A DNA stretch of 64,000 nt. It comes from Prolixibacteraceae bacterium. Its GTDB lineage: Bacteria; Bacteroidota; Bacteroidia; Bacteroidales; Prolixibacteraceae. The translations under genes and the position numbers were made by a program. Below, one piece after another: positions 34,881 to 43,943 of this stretch (the first letter of the stretch is position 1; each line of letters begins with the position of its first letter). The notes below the pieces were generated by a model. That model saw only the letters and a program-made list of their open reading frames with translations, made no database searches and was not told the origin of the DNA. Location: NCBI GenBank assembly GCA_003457135.1, contig DMSQ01000046.1:6887-70886 (forward strand), given 5' to 3'.

Positions 34881-36335
34881 CTACCTGATATTTTCAAGCA
34901 CATCAACCAGCAGTTTCCAAAATTTATCAACGGTTTCAATGTTGATCCGTTCGTCAGGGGAATGGGCTCCGCGAATGGTTGGGCCGAAGGATACCATATC
35001 GAGTTCGGGATATTTTTCGAGGAATAAACCACATTCCAGGCCTGCATGGATGGATTTGACCACCGCATCGTTGCCAAACAATTTTTTATATGAATCGGCT
35101 GCGATTTTTGCAACAACCGAATCCGGGTTTGGTGTCCATCCCGGATAACCATCTGAATGTTCCACCGAAGCTCCGGCTAATAGCATCACCGACTCGACCA
35201 TTTCGGCAGCCATCATTTTTCGGCTGTCAATTTCGCTGCGCTGGCTGGTTGTCAGTACAATCTCATTATTTTCTGAAAATTTCACAGAGGCCAGATTGGT
35301 CGAAGTTTCTACCATTCCCGGCATCCGGCTACTCATTTCCAAAACGCCGTGCGGACAGGCAGCAATCAATTTTAACATCCGGCCCTGCGTTTCCAAATCA
35401 ATCACAAATTCAGGCAAATTGACCGATTGATGCAACATTTTCAGTTTGGGCTCGGAACGTTCAAACTCGAATTCCATTTCAGAGGCAAAAACATTCCATT
35501 CCACAATTAAATTTTCTTTTTGTGACTGAGGAACGACAACGATTGCCGAAGCCTCACGGGCAATTGCATTCCGGAGGTTTCCACCGTTAAAATCAGCTAT
35601 TCTCAAATCAAACAGTTTGGATGCCTCAATTAAAAAACGGTTCAAAATCTTATTCGCATTTCCCCTGTTTTTATTGATATCATCACCCGAATGTCCGCCC
35701 AAAAGACCTTTCACTTCGAATTTAACAGCGTATGAACCTTCATGTCCATTTTCAGGAGTATAGTTTAAAGTTCCGACCGTATCAATCCCTCCGGCACAGC
35801 CAATAAACAATTCGCCTTCATCTTCCGAATCGAGATTGAGCAATATTTGCCCCTTTAAAAATCCGGGTTGAAGGGCGAAAGCTCCCGAAAGTCCGGTTTC
35901 TTCGTCAACTGTGAAAAGACATTCAATGGGCCCGTGCGACAAATCGGTAGCCGTAAGGATGGACATTTGAGCAGCTATACCGATTCCATCGTCTGAACCC
36001 AGCGTGGTGCCCTCTGCCATCACCCACCCGTCGTCAATGAAAGGTTTTATCGTATCGGTTTCGAAATCATGTTTGGTGTCGCTGTTCTTTTCGCAAACCA
36101 TATCCAAATGCGACTGCAAAACTACCACCTGATCTTTTTCCCGTCCGGGTGTTGCCGGTTTGCAGATTAATACATTTCCAGCATTATCCTGACTGGCTTT
36201 CAGCCCGTTTTTCTCAGCAAAACCGAGCAAAAACCGGATGATTTTTTCTTCCTTTTTTGAAGGACGGGGAACCTGGCAAATTTCCTCAAAATAATTCCAC
36301 AGAGGCTGAGGTGATAAGTTTTTTAATCGTTTCAT
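34881..36335 (-). CDS. pepD: Aminoacyl-histidine dipeptidase (peptidase D, M20 family)
   Basis: 484 aa, full length. Family blocks are the N-terminal LSPQPLWNYFEEICQVPRPS, metal-binding QSHLDMVCEKN, LGSDDGIGIAAQM and the base VDEETGLSGA. The late GPTIRGAHSPDERI supplies a zinc His. It hydrolyses Xaa-His dipeptides (carnosine-like) in the cytoplasm. The gene stands alone between palindromic and plain A/T-rich gaps (36336-36497). Confidence 0.95.
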   Translation of the reverse strand: MKRLKNLSPQPLWNYFEEICQVPRPSKKEEKIIRFLLGFAEKNGLKASQDNAGNVLICKPATPGREKDQVVVLQSHLDMVCEKNSDTKHDFETDTIKPFIDDGWVMAEGTTLGSDDGIGIAAQMSILTATDLSHGPIECLFTVDEETGLSGAFALQPGFLKGQILLNLDSEDEGELFIGCAGGIDTVGTLNYTPENGHEGSYAVKFEVKGLLGGHSGDDINKNRGNANKILNRFLIEASKLFDLRIADFNGGNLRNAIAREASAIVVVPQSQKENLIVEWNVFASEMEFEFERSEPKLKMLHQSVNLPEFVIDLETQGRMLKLIAACPHGVLEMSSRMPGMVETSTNLASVKFSENNEIVLTTSQRSEIDSRKMMAAEMVESVMLLAGASVEHSDGYPGWTPNPDSVVAKIAADSYKKLFGNDAVVKSIHAGLECGLFLEKYPELDMVSFGPTIRGAHSPDERINIETVDKFWKLLVDVLENIR

Positions 36336-36497
36336 TGACTTCTGTTTTATTAAAGGTTCTAATCTACCGAATTATCTGCTTTTCTGAAAATTATCTTCAA
36401 CTAAATTAACAAAAATTAAAATCTCAGAGGATTCCCATTCAGTTTTTAAAATGACAATGACATGGATGAATTTTCAGGAACCCTGTAGAGTATTTTT

Positions 36498-37649
36498 CTA
36501 ATTATATTGCTTAAAATAATTGGTTAGCTTGTCGCTCAACTGATTGAAGATAGGTTTGGTAAACAGCACAAACATATCCTGGGGTGAAGGTGGTATCAGC
36601 GCCTTGTTGCTGATGATGTTTGATAGTGTATTATCCAGCACTTCTTTATCGCCGACAAAAACGCCGTATTTGTTTTCCCAGGTATATATTCCCTGGATTT
36701 TATCGGTAAACACTATTTTCTGCGACCGAAATTCAACGGCTTTCAGTTCAAGCAATCCTCCGGAACTTACCTGATCGGTTACAATCCTGATTTTGCCTCT
36801 TTTCCTGACCATTCGCGTTCGGGTAACCGTTGAATCTTTGGATAATTTTACCTGATATTTCTCCTCGATCTGTTTGTTCAGTTCTTGATCTTCTTCGTAA
36901 TGTTGCGGCCGATCAATAAAGAAATCGTAGAAACCCATCTGCAAAACCATATCCGGATATTTTAAGCTTGTATTTTCGGCCTCTTCCGGAGAAAAGAAGT
37001 GTACAAAATCCTTTTCCTGAAAACGCTCATTGAGCATCTGGAACACATTATCGTAAAAGAACTGTGCTGAGTATTCGAACTTGCCGTTAACCGGAATTTG
37101 CTCAACCACCACTTTCAGGGTTGCCAGATCTTTTGCCAGCATCATTTTTTGCCGGCTATCCTTAAAACCACGAACCAAGCCATCGGCATTCTGGAAATGA
37201 AAGTAAGCTTGTTTGGCTGTTTCGCGCGTATTCCTTCCAAGGGCCTCCATTCCGGCATCATAAAATTCCTTTGCCGCCCGATTCTGAACATCAACCAGTT
37301 CAGAAGTATAGGTTTTAGGTGAAGGCACCAGCTTACGGGCAGCAGGAATCCGGCGAATTTCGTCTGAAATGCGGTTGACTGTCTGCATAATATCGAGTGT
37401 CCTTTTCCAGCGAAAAGCATCGTTACCGGTCAATATCCGGTCAATTTCTTCCTGATAATAAGCAACAGCCAATGGATAACCATCCCGAACTACCTGAGTG
37501 GCCTTTCTATTGTCAGGATCGCTGCTTAAACGATTGGCTGCCTTCAGGATGGCATCATAATAATCGCCGCGTTGCAATGATTTCTGTCCGGTGGAACATG
37601 AATTCAGGAATATAAAAACGCCTGCCAGAAAGAATAAATATTTACGCAT
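36498..37649 (-). CDS. Predicted lipoprotein with TPR-like helices
   Basis: 383 aa from the ATG at 37649; an in-frame TTG at 37676 is less likely because the lipoprotein signal starts MRKYLFFLAGVFIFLNSC (lipobox LNSC). The mature protein is helical with repeating Ala-rich pairs (YYDAILKAANRLSSDPDNRK, AKQAYFHFQNADGL) like TPR units, then a beta-rich end. I recognise no named family, though similar lipoproteins are widespread in Bacteroidota. It should sit in the outer or inner membrane, facing the periplasm. Confidence 0.82.
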   Translation of the reverse strand: MRKYLFFLAGVFIFLNSCSTGQKSLQRGDYYDAILKAANRLSSDPDNRKATQVVRDGYPLAVAYYQEEIDRILTGNDAFRWKRTLDIMQTVNRISDEIRRIPAARKLVPSPKTYTSELVDVQNRAAKEFYDAGMEALGRNTRETAKQAYFHFQNADGLVRGFKDSRQKMMLAKDLATLKVVVEQIPVNGKFEYSAQFFYDNVFQMLNERFQEKDFVHFFSPEEAENTSLKYPDMVLQMGFYDFFIDRPQHYEEDQELNKQIEEKYQVKLSKDSTVTRTRMVRKRGKIRIVTDQVSSGGLLELKAVEFRSQKIVFTDKIQGIYTWENKYGVFVGDKEVLDNTLSNIISNKALIPPSPQDMFVLFTKPIFNQLSDKLTNYFKQYN

Positions 37650-37707
37650 AAATCTGTTTTTAAATTCAATGAACAAAAATAAAAAGGAAATGGCAATAAA
37701 AATCCTA

Positions 37708-38520
37708 TTACCAGATATATGTCAGTTTCACCCCCTGAAAACCGTTTTTTCGGAAAGGTATAACGGTTAGTTTGGAGTTGGATGTCCGATGGCTTACCAA
37801 ATTCCCGACCAAAGTACCAACGGCAGCCCCTGCAACTACGTCTGTCATCCAGTGCTTATTGTCGTAAACCCTCGACAAACCCACCAGCGAAGCCACCGAA
37901 TAGGCGGCAACCGGAACCCATTTAACATCGCGGTATTGGGTTGCAACGACCGAAGCCACGGCAAAAACAGCGGTGGTATGTCCTGACGGAAAACTATTGC
38001 CCTGTAACGGGCCTTTTATGGTATAAGGTCCATATCCTTCAGGGTTGTTTGGGCGCTCCCTCCCCACCAGAATTTTAGGAATTCGTGTAAAAAGACTTGC
38101 CAGCGCAAAACTTTCTAAACAGAGCAGTGAGGTACTAACGCTTTTTTGATTTTTTGCTATCAGCCCGTGAGCCATGAATACCGACATTAAAAGCAGGCTG
38201 TAATTCCCTCCAAATGGCTCCAGAAAATTCTTTGAAACGCGATCCAGACCGGCAGTCCTGTTATTCTGAAAATAATCGTTAACCGACTGATCAGCAAGTG
38301 ATAATCCAGCAGTTCCGGTAACCAATACACCCAACTTGATCCAATCATTCTGATCCCAACTTGCCGGAGATATGACTACAGCTTTGGTGTCGTTCCAGTA
38401 TTTTTTGAAGTAGTATTTATTGAAGCTGACGGTATCAATTTGAGCGAATACCACATTCGAACCCATTATAAGGATCAGAAATAAAATTCCTTTATTCTGA
38501 AGTTTTTTGATCGTGTACAT
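37708..38520 (-). CDS. PAP2-superfamily phosphatase
   Basis: 270 aa with a signal peptide (to about VVFAQ). The three phosphatase motifs are complete: KILVGRERP (KxxxxxxRP), FPSGHT (PSGH) and SRVYDNKHWMTDV (SRxxxxxHxxxD). These enzymes remove phosphate from undecaprenyl-PP, phosphatidate or lipid A at the membrane. The gene starts beside a repeat-filled gap and lies 58 bp downstream of nothing on its strand but 58 bp from the lipoprotein start below, so they may share a transcript. Confidence 0.92.
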   Translation of the reverse strand: MYTIKKLQNKGILFLILIMGSNVVFAQIDTVSFNKYYFKKYWNDTKAVVISPASWDQNDWIKLGVLVTGTAGLSLADQSVNDYFQNNRTAGLDRVSKNFLEPFGGNYSLLLMSVFMAHGLIAKNQKSVSTSLLCLESFALASLFTRIPKILVGRERPNNPEGYGPYTIKGPLQGNSFPSGHTTAVFAVASVVATQYRDVKWVPVAAYSVASLVGLSRVYDNKHWMTDVVAGAAVGTLVGNLVSHRTSNSKLTVIPFRKNGFQGVKLTYIW

Positions 38521-38548
38521 TCTGGATTACTGCATTTTACTTCTTCTG

Positions 38549-38773
38549 AATACTGCAACTGAGCACTTTTTTATTTCCCCTTCGGTGTTCCTTATATTGG
38601 TCAGCTCCATTCCGTCCGAAAATATGATATGGCTTTTTTCAAATTTTTCGCGCGGACAGTCTGGCACTTTATTCTATTTTCCCCCGGGTTTCGTTCCTTC
38701 GTCACTTCACCTAGGGTTACAAATATACTGCTCCTACGGAACTGATAACTGGACACTGCGACTGATCACTTTT
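38549..38773. repeat. Composite intergenic repeat (REP-like palindrome bracketed by CTGnnACTGA elements)
   Basis: 38551-38570 and 38747-38770 carry the ACTGCAACTGAGCACTTTT and GGACACTGCGACTGATCAC versions of the dispersed element. Between them, 38612-38656 has a GTCCG/CGGAC inverted pair and 38682-38717 has CCCGGG...CCTAGGG around GTTCCTTCGTCAC. The block matches 27623-27760 in order. No gene is supported on this stretch. Confidence 0.75.
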
Positions 38774-39553
38774 TCAAAGTCTTTCCAACCGCTTAGCCTC
38801 GTCCCAAATAACATCCATTTCGGCCAAAGTCATCCGTTTCAGGTCAATACCTTTTTGAAGGGTCTGACTTTCCAAATAATTAAACCGTTTGATAAACTTC
38901 AGGTTGGTGCGTTCCAGCGCGGTTTCAGGATCAATGCCATACAAGCGGGCAGCGTTGACCATGGCAAAAAACAGGTCGCCAAATTCGCCTTCAATCTTAT
39001 CCTGATCAACCAAATCAATTTCGACGCTCAATTCATTAATTTCTTCTCTGACTTTATCCCAAACCTGTTCGCGGTATTCCCAGTCGAACCCAACCCCACT
39101 GGCTTTTTCCTGAATGCGGTTTGCCTTGACCAATGCAGGCAAGGCTGCCGGAACACCTTCCAAAACGCTTGTATTTCCACCTTTTTCATTAAGTTTCAAT
39201 GTTTCCCAGTTCTGTTCCACCTCGCGCGAGTTGGAAACATCCACCTCGCCAAATACATGTGGATGGCGGTAAATCAGCTTTTCGTTGATTGAATTCAAGA
39301 CATCGGCCATATCGAAAGCGCCTTTTTCAGAACCGATTTTGGCATAAAAGACAATGTGCAACATTAAATCGCCGAGTTCTTTTTTGATTCCGTTCAGATC
39401 GTTGTTCAGGATAGAATCGGCCAATTCGTAAGTTTCTTCGATGGTTAGTTTCCGGAGCGATTCGAGCGTTTGTTCCTTGTCCCACGGGCATTTTTCACGC
39501 AACTCGTCCATGATTTCCAGGAGGCGGGCAAAAGCAGTTAGTTTATCGTTCAT
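38774..39553 (-). CDS. mazG: Nucleoside triphosphate pyrophosphohydrolase
   Basis: 259 aa with two MazG domains, the usual E. coli-like length. The first has CPWDKEQTLESLRKLTIEE and EETYELADSILNND... with ELGDLMLHIVFYAKI; the second has KVREEINELSVEI and EGEFGDLFFAMVNAARL (EExxE and ExxD metal sites). It hydrolyses non-canonical NTPs in the cytoplasm. It lies 29 bp before the HicB-type gene on the same strand, but reads the other gene's downstream side, so one transcript is possible. Confidence 0.95.
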   Translation of the reverse strand: MNDKLTAFARLLEIMDELREKCPWDKEQTLESLRKLTIEETYELADSILNNDLNGIKKELGDLMLHIVFYAKIGSEKGAFDMADVLNSINEKLIYRHPHVFGEVDVSNSREVEQNWETLKLNEKGGNTSVLEGVPAALPALVKANRIQEKASGVGFDWEYREQVWDKVREEINELSVEIDLVDQDKIEGEFGDLFFAMVNAARLYGIDPETALERTNLKFIKRFNYLESQTLQKGIDLKRMTLAEMDVIWDEAKRLERL

Positions 39554-39582
39554 TAATACGTTTTAAAAGGATGGTCAATCAA

Positions 39583-40032
39583 CTAAAATGAAATGGTGCA
39601 AAGCTCTTCGCCTAACTGGTGTAGCGCCTGTTCAATCTTAATTATCTGCTGTTTTCGTGGTTTTGACCGACCGGCAGCATAATGTCCCAATTGGGTTTGA
39701 TTTATGCCCGTAATACGTTCAAGCGCCGCTTTTGTAAATATGCCCTTGTAGTAGTCCATCAAGCTCTCAACTTCCCATTTATAAACCAAGGAGTAATCCG
39801 ATTCAAATATTTCTGGAATCGGATCACCATCTTCGCGCAGCCCGTCAAGATGAAAATTAATACCCGATACAACCGCTCTTTTCAATTCTTCAAAGGTGTC
39901 AGCAGTACACACAAAGCCGTCTAATCCTTCAACATAAGCGGCATAGTTGTTATCGGTTCTGCCTATTCTAACAATTACTTCTGTTGCCATAATTTTTTCG
40001 GTGATAATCTCACTAACCTTAACAACTTTCAT
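39583..40032 (-). CDS. Orphan HicB-type antitoxin with C-terminal helix-turn-helix
   Basis: 149 aa; the internal ATG at 39990 (MATEVIVRIGRTD) may be the true start, giving 135 aa. The HicB RNase-H-like fold is seen at VIVRIGRTDNNYAAYVEGLDGFV to EELKRAVVSGINFHLDGLREDGDPIP (quoted in part). A helix-turn-helix end follows (ALERITGINQTQLGHYAAG). HicB normally neutralises HicA, a small RNA-cleaving toxin, but no HicA-sized gene is found upstream or downstream. It could be a solitary regulator. A 24-bp palindrome lies 53 bp upstream. Confidence 0.85.
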   Translation of the reverse strand: MKVVKVSEIITEKIMATEVIVRIGRTDNNYAAYVEGLDGFVCTADTFEELKRAVVSGINFHLDGLREDGDPIPEIFESDYSLVYKWEVESLMDYYKGIFTKAALERITGINQTQLGHYAAGRSKPRKQQIIKIEQALHQLGEELCTISF

Positions 40033-40084
40033 TACAAGTTATAATCCCGATCAAAAATAGTAAAAATTCCATATCGAATAACCT

Positions 40085-40108
40085 ATTAATAGGAAAATTC
40101 CTATTAAT
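40085..40108. promoter_or_regulatory. Palindrome upstream of the HicB-type gene
   Basis: ATTAATAGGAA-AA-TTCCTATTAAT is a perfect 11-bp inverted repeat. It lies 53 bp before the gene and could be its autoregulatory operator. Confidence 0.45.
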
Positions 40109-40124
40109 TTAAAATAACATCCTC

Positions 40125-40155
40125 AAAAAAAAGCTGCCCTTTTCAGAACAGCTTT
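40125..40155 (-). terminator. Intrinsic terminator of htpG
   Basis: On the minus strand AAAGCTG (40155-40149) pairs with CAGCTTT (40136-40130), followed by a run of eight T (40132-40125). It lies 64 bp after the htpG stop. Confidence 0.72.
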
Positions 40156-40169
40156 CAGGTAAAAATCAA

Positions 40170-40200
40170 CTCATCCGATGACTTCGAGTCATCGGATGAG
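40170..40200. repeat. Palindrome copy 2 (CTCATCCGATGACT arms)
   Basis: CTCATCCGATGACT, centre TCG, then AGTCATCGGATGAG. The arms are the same as at 34841-34868. It lies between the htpG stop and its terminator. Confidence 0.85.
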
Positions 40201-40218
40201 TTTGTTGCCGCACCAGAC

Positions 40219-42276
40219 TTATTTGATCATCTCAAAACTTCGTTTTACGAACTTGTCCAAATCTTCGCCTTTCAGCATTCCGTTTGCAAGTAAGGCCAGG
40301 TCAACCAGTTGTTTGGCCAGTTTATTATCCTTGCCAAATGAACTCAGCTTATCTTTCTGTTCATCTTTTAGTGCTGAAATTGATTTATCGAGTTCTTCCG
40401 ATTTTTCTTTCACTTCGGAAGGAATTTCCTCCTCTTTTTTATCTTTTTTCGCTTTGTCAACTTTATCTTTTTCCTTGGTTTTAGCCTGAATTTCATCCTT
40501 GATTTTTTTCAGGTCTTCGCCCAAAACTGTATCTCGTTCCTCAAAAATCTGCTTTACCAATGGATGTGAAGTGTTCACCACCAGGTTTAAACTTTCAGGC
40601 AAATCGCCATAAAAGCTCATTCCGCCTCCGCCCTGCATCTGGCTCATGTCTTTCATACGGCGCATAAACTCGTTACGGGTAACAACCATTGGATTGCTGT
40701 TTTCACCCAAATCTTTAAAGTCCACAATAAAACCGTAATCCTTATTTTCTGGACAAACGGCTTTGAAAATCGGACTAAGCTCATTTTTTTCTTCCCAACT
40801 GAGTTCGTGTTTGGGTTCTTCTTTGGCGATCAGGTGTTCCGCTACATCCGAATCAACGCGGACAAAGCGTTTGTTGCTGAATTTCTGTTCCAGATGATTG
40901 ATTAGCGGCGTAGTAAGTACATTGTTCATCACTAAAACGTCGTAACCTTTATTTTTAGCGGCCTGAACAAAAGAGAATTGCTCTTCCGGATTATTAGTGT
41001 AAAGGTAAACTAAGTTTTTATCCTTATCGGTTTGCTCGCCTTTGATGAGCGTTTCGTACTCTTCCATGGTAAAATATTTACCATCCACATTCTTAAACAG
41101 GAAGAAATTCAGCGCTTTTTCATAGAACTTTTCCTCGGTCAGCATTCCATATTCGATAAAAATCCGCAGATCGTCCCACTTCGATTCAAAATCTTCACGC
41201 TTGTCTTTAAATATCTGCGCCAGGCGATCCGATACTTTTTTGGTGATGTGACTGCTGATCTTCTTCACATTCGAATCATTTTGCAGGTACGAACGCGATA
41301 CATTGAGCGGAATGTCGGGCGAATCGAGCACTCCATGCAACAGCGTAAGAAATTCAGGAACGATTCCTTCAACCGAATCGGTCACAAAAACCTGGTTCGA
41401 ATACAACTGAATCTTGTTTTTCTGAACTTCTATGGTATTTTTCAGTTTTGGGAAATACAGAATTCCGGTCAGATTAAACGGGTAATCAACATTCAGGTGA
41501 ATATTGAAAAGCGGCTCCTCGCCCATGGGGTACAACTGGCGATAGAAGTTCGAATAATCTTCATCGTTCAGGTCAACTGGTTTTTTAGTCCAGGCTGGTG
41601 CAATATCGTTAATCTGGTTGTCCTCGTCGGTATCCACTTCCTTACCGTCTTTCCAGGTAGTTTTTTTACCGAATACAACCGGTACCTGTAAAAATTTGCA
41701 GTATTTGTTCAGTATCCCTGAGATGCGCGATTTTTCCAGAAATTCTTCCGAATCGGCATTGAGGTGCATGATGACATCAGTTCCAACCTCAGCCCTTTCA
41801 CTTTCTTCCAGCATGTATTCCGGGCTTCCGTCGCACTCCCAGCGAATTGCAGTTGCACCCTCGCGGTACGATTTGGAAATAATATCAACCTGGCCCGAAA
41901 CCATGAATGAGGAATAAAATCCAAGACCGAAATGGCCAATAATCGCATTGGCATCATCTTTATATTTTTCCAGAAACTCCTCAGCTCCCGAAAAAGCAAT
42001 CTGGTTGATGAATTTTTCAATTTCTTCGGCGGTCATCCCAATTCCGCTGTCAGAAACAGTAATAGTTTTTGCTTCCTTATCAATCTTCACACTCACTTTT
42101 GCATTCGACAAATCGCCGGAATATTCTCCTTTGGATGCAAGAGTGCGCAACTTTTGTGTGGCATCCACTGCATTTGATATGATTTCACGAAGAAAGATAT
42201 CGTGATCGGAATATAGAAACTTTTTAATGATGGGAAACAAATTGTCACTGGTTACTCCAATTTTTCCTTTTTGCAT
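40219..42276 (-). CDS. htpG: Molecular chaperone HtpG (Hsp90)
   Basis: 685 aa, as usual in Bacteroidota. The ATPase domain shows EIISNAVDATQKL, DSGIGMTAEEI and GHFGLGFYSSFMV. The middle domain has YSNQVFVTDSVEGIVPEFL and the client/Arg block DSPDIPLNVSRSYLQND. A charged insert (KDEIQAKTKEKDKVDKAKKD) lies near residue 590, followed by the C-terminal dimer part. It acts on folding clients in the cytoplasm with no need for co-chaperones. Promoter region holds a long inverted repeat (42355-42402). Confidence 0.98.
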   Translation of the reverse strand: MQKGKIGVTSDNLFPIIKKFLYSDHDIFLREIISNAVDATQKLRTLASKGEYSGDLSNAKVSVKIDKEAKTITVSDSGIGMTAEEIEKFINQIAFSGAEEFLEKYKDDANAIIGHFGLGFYSSFMVSGQVDIISKSYREGATAIRWECDGSPEYMLEESERAEVGTDVIMHLNADSEEFLEKSRISGILNKYCKFLQVPVVFGKKTTWKDGKEVDTDEDNQINDIAPAWTKKPVDLNDEDYSNFYRQLYPMGEEPLFNIHLNVDYPFNLTGILYFPKLKNTIEVQKNKIQLYSNQVFVTDSVEGIVPEFLTLLHGVLDSPDIPLNVSRSYLQNDSNVKKISSHITKKVSDRLAQIFKDKREDFESKWDDLRIFIEYGMLTEEKFYEKALNFFLFKNVDGKYFTMEEYETLIKGEQTDKDKNLVYLYTNNPEEQFSFVQAAKNKGYDVLVMNNVLTTPLINHLEQKFSNKRFVRVDSDVAEHLIAKEEPKHELSWEEKNELSPIFKAVCPENKDYGFIVDFKDLGENSNPMVVTRNEFMRRMKDMSQMQGGGGMSFYGDLPESLNLVVNTSHPLVKQIFEERDTVLGEDLKKIKDEIQAKTKEKDKVDKAKKDKKEEEIPSEVKEKSEELDKSISALKDEQKDKLSSFGKDNKLAKQLVDLALLANGMLKGEDLDKFVKRSFEMIK

Positions 42277-42354
42277 TTTTTATAATTTTAGATTAACATT
42301 CTAATTCATGTGCAGCATTTTTTTTCAAAGACTATACCACGGTCGAAAAATGAC

Positions 42355-42402
42355 TTTTTGTCACCGAACCTGGCATTGAGGTCAAATACAGTGTGACAAA
42401 AA
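42355..42402. promoter_or_regulatory. Inverted repeat TTTTTGTCAC/GTGACAAAAA in the htpG-aminotransferase gap
   Basis: Arms at 42355-42364 and 42393-42402 are perfect over 10 bp, 28-bp spacer. The location is between divergent genes. It does not match CIRCE (TTAGCACTC type). It could be an operator or a weak hairpin. Confidence 0.35.
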
Positions 42403-42472
42403 CTGATTTTATTCTGCTTTTATCTGACGGGAAGCGGTAATTTTGCAGCACATTTTCGACAAGGAAGTAACC

Positions 42473-43939
42473 ATGACAAATCTTGAATCTCATTTTGATT
42501 CGTTCAGAAAGGAAATTGTTGGCATTGAACAACATTTCACTTCACCTTATGGAATTAGAAAAGTCATTTATGCCGACTGGATCGCCAGTGGCCGGCTTTA
42601 TCAACCCATCGAAAAACAAATTTCGGAGGTTTTTGGGCCATTTGTTGGAAATACCCATTCCGAAACCAGCGAAACCGGAGCATTGATGACCCATGCCTAC
42701 CATCAGGCACAGCAAATCATAAAAGCTCATGTGAATGCCGGACCAACCGACATAATCATCACAGCCGGATCGGGAATGACTGCCGTAATTAATAAATTTC
42801 AGCGGATGCTGGGACTGAAATATTGCGGGAAAGTCAATCATACCGGATGCCTTGACCCACGCGAACGTCCGGTGGTTTTCATTACTCACATGGAACATCA
42901 TTCGAACCACACCAGTTGGTACGAAACCAATGCCGATGTGGTGATAATTGATCCGGATGAAAATTTACAGGTTTCTCCTCAAAACCTCCGGAAAATACTT
43001 GCAGAATACAAAGACCGTTCTTTTAAAATTGGTTCTTTCACGGCCTGTTCCAATGTAACCGGAATCCGGACACCATATTACGAACTGGCGCAAATCATGC
43101 ACGAAAATGGTGGTGTGGTTTTCATTGACTTTGCAGCATCGGCTCCTTACGACCAAATAGATATGCATCCTGCCGATCCGATGCAGAAACTGGATGCCAT
43201 TATGTTTTCGCCACACAAATTCCTCGGTGGTCCAGGTTCTTCCGGAGTATTGGTTTTCGATCAGTCCATGTACCACAATTCAGTTCCTGATCAACCTGGC
43301 GGAGGAACTGTTGACTGGACCAATCCCTGGGGCGAATACAAATACGTTGATAACATTGAACTGCGGGAAGATGGAGGAACCCCGGGATTTTTGCAAACCA
43401 TACGAACCGCACTTTGCATCAGGTTAAAAGAAAAAATGGGGATTGAAAAAATTCATCAACGGGAGAATGAATTGTTGAAAATAGCTTTTGAAGGACTTGA
43501 CAGCATTCCGGGGGTGATGATCATGGATAATAAGCATCGGGACCGGTTGGGAATTATTTCATTTTATGTGGTGAAGATTCATTATAATCTGCTGGTCAAA
43601 CTCCTGAACGATTTGTATGGCATCCAGGTTCGCGGAGGCTGTGCCTGTGCCGGAACTTATGGTCACATTCTTCTTGAAGTGAGTCATGAATTATCTGATG
43701 AAATTACCGGACGAATCAATCGGGGCGATTTATCCCTGAAACCAGGATGGGTAAGGTGGTCGCTGCACCCGACAACAACCAATAAGGAAGTCGAAATTTT
43801 TATTGATGCACTTCGCGATATGGTGGAGAACTACGAAAAATATGCAGTGGATTACACCTATTTCCCAAAAGAAAACATTTTCAGGCACAAGAACGAAAAT
43901 CAGTATTCATCGGTTGTGAAAGAATGGTTTGAAGTTTAA
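42473..43939 (+). CDS. Class V aminotransferase-fold PLP enzyme (cysteine desulfurase-like)
   Basis: 488 aa from ATG 42473, preceded by AAGGAAG at good spacing; an upstream TTG at 42443 is in frame but less likely. The PLP lysine lies in MFSPHKFLGGPGSSG, with ITAGSGMTAVINKFQ and FIDFAASAPYDQIDM before it. The loop GGCACAGTYGHILLE holds a Cys pair like those of a large actinobacterial/Bacteroidota subgroup. Sulfur transfer from cysteine is possible but not proven for this subgroup. It is divergent from htpG. Confidence 0.88.
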   Translation: MTNLESHFDSFRKEIVGIEQHFTSPYGIRKVIYADWIASGRLYQPIEKQISEVFGPFVGNTHSETSETGALMTHAYHQAQQIIKAHVNAGPTDIIITAGSGMTAVINKFQRMLGLKYCGKVNHTGCLDPRERPVVFITHMEHHSNHTSWYETNADVVIIDPDENLQVSPQNLRKILAEYKDRSFKIGSFTACSNVTGIRTPYYELAQIMHENGGVVFIDFAASAPYDQIDMHPADPMQKLDAIMFSPHKFLGGPGSSGVLVFDQSMYHNSVPDQPGGGTVDWTNPWGEYKYVDNIELREDGGTPGFLQTIRTALCIRLKEKMGIEKIHQRENELLKIAFEGLDSIPGVMIMDNKHRDRLGIISFYVVKIHYNLLVKLLNDLYGIQVRGGCACAGTYGHILLEVSHELSDEITGRINRGDLSLKPGWVRWSLHPTTTNKEVEIFIDALRDMVENYEKYAVDYTYFPKENIFRHKNENQYSSVVKEWFEV

Positions 43940-43943
43940 CAGG

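Noticed and set aside
38507..39292. 261-codon plus-strand ORF
   Set aside because: It lies opposite mazG and crosses a repeat block; mazG has clear family motifs and this frame has none.
41032..41691. 219-codon ORF opposite htpG
   Set aside because: Antisense shadow of a conserved chaperone gene; no start signal or family pattern.
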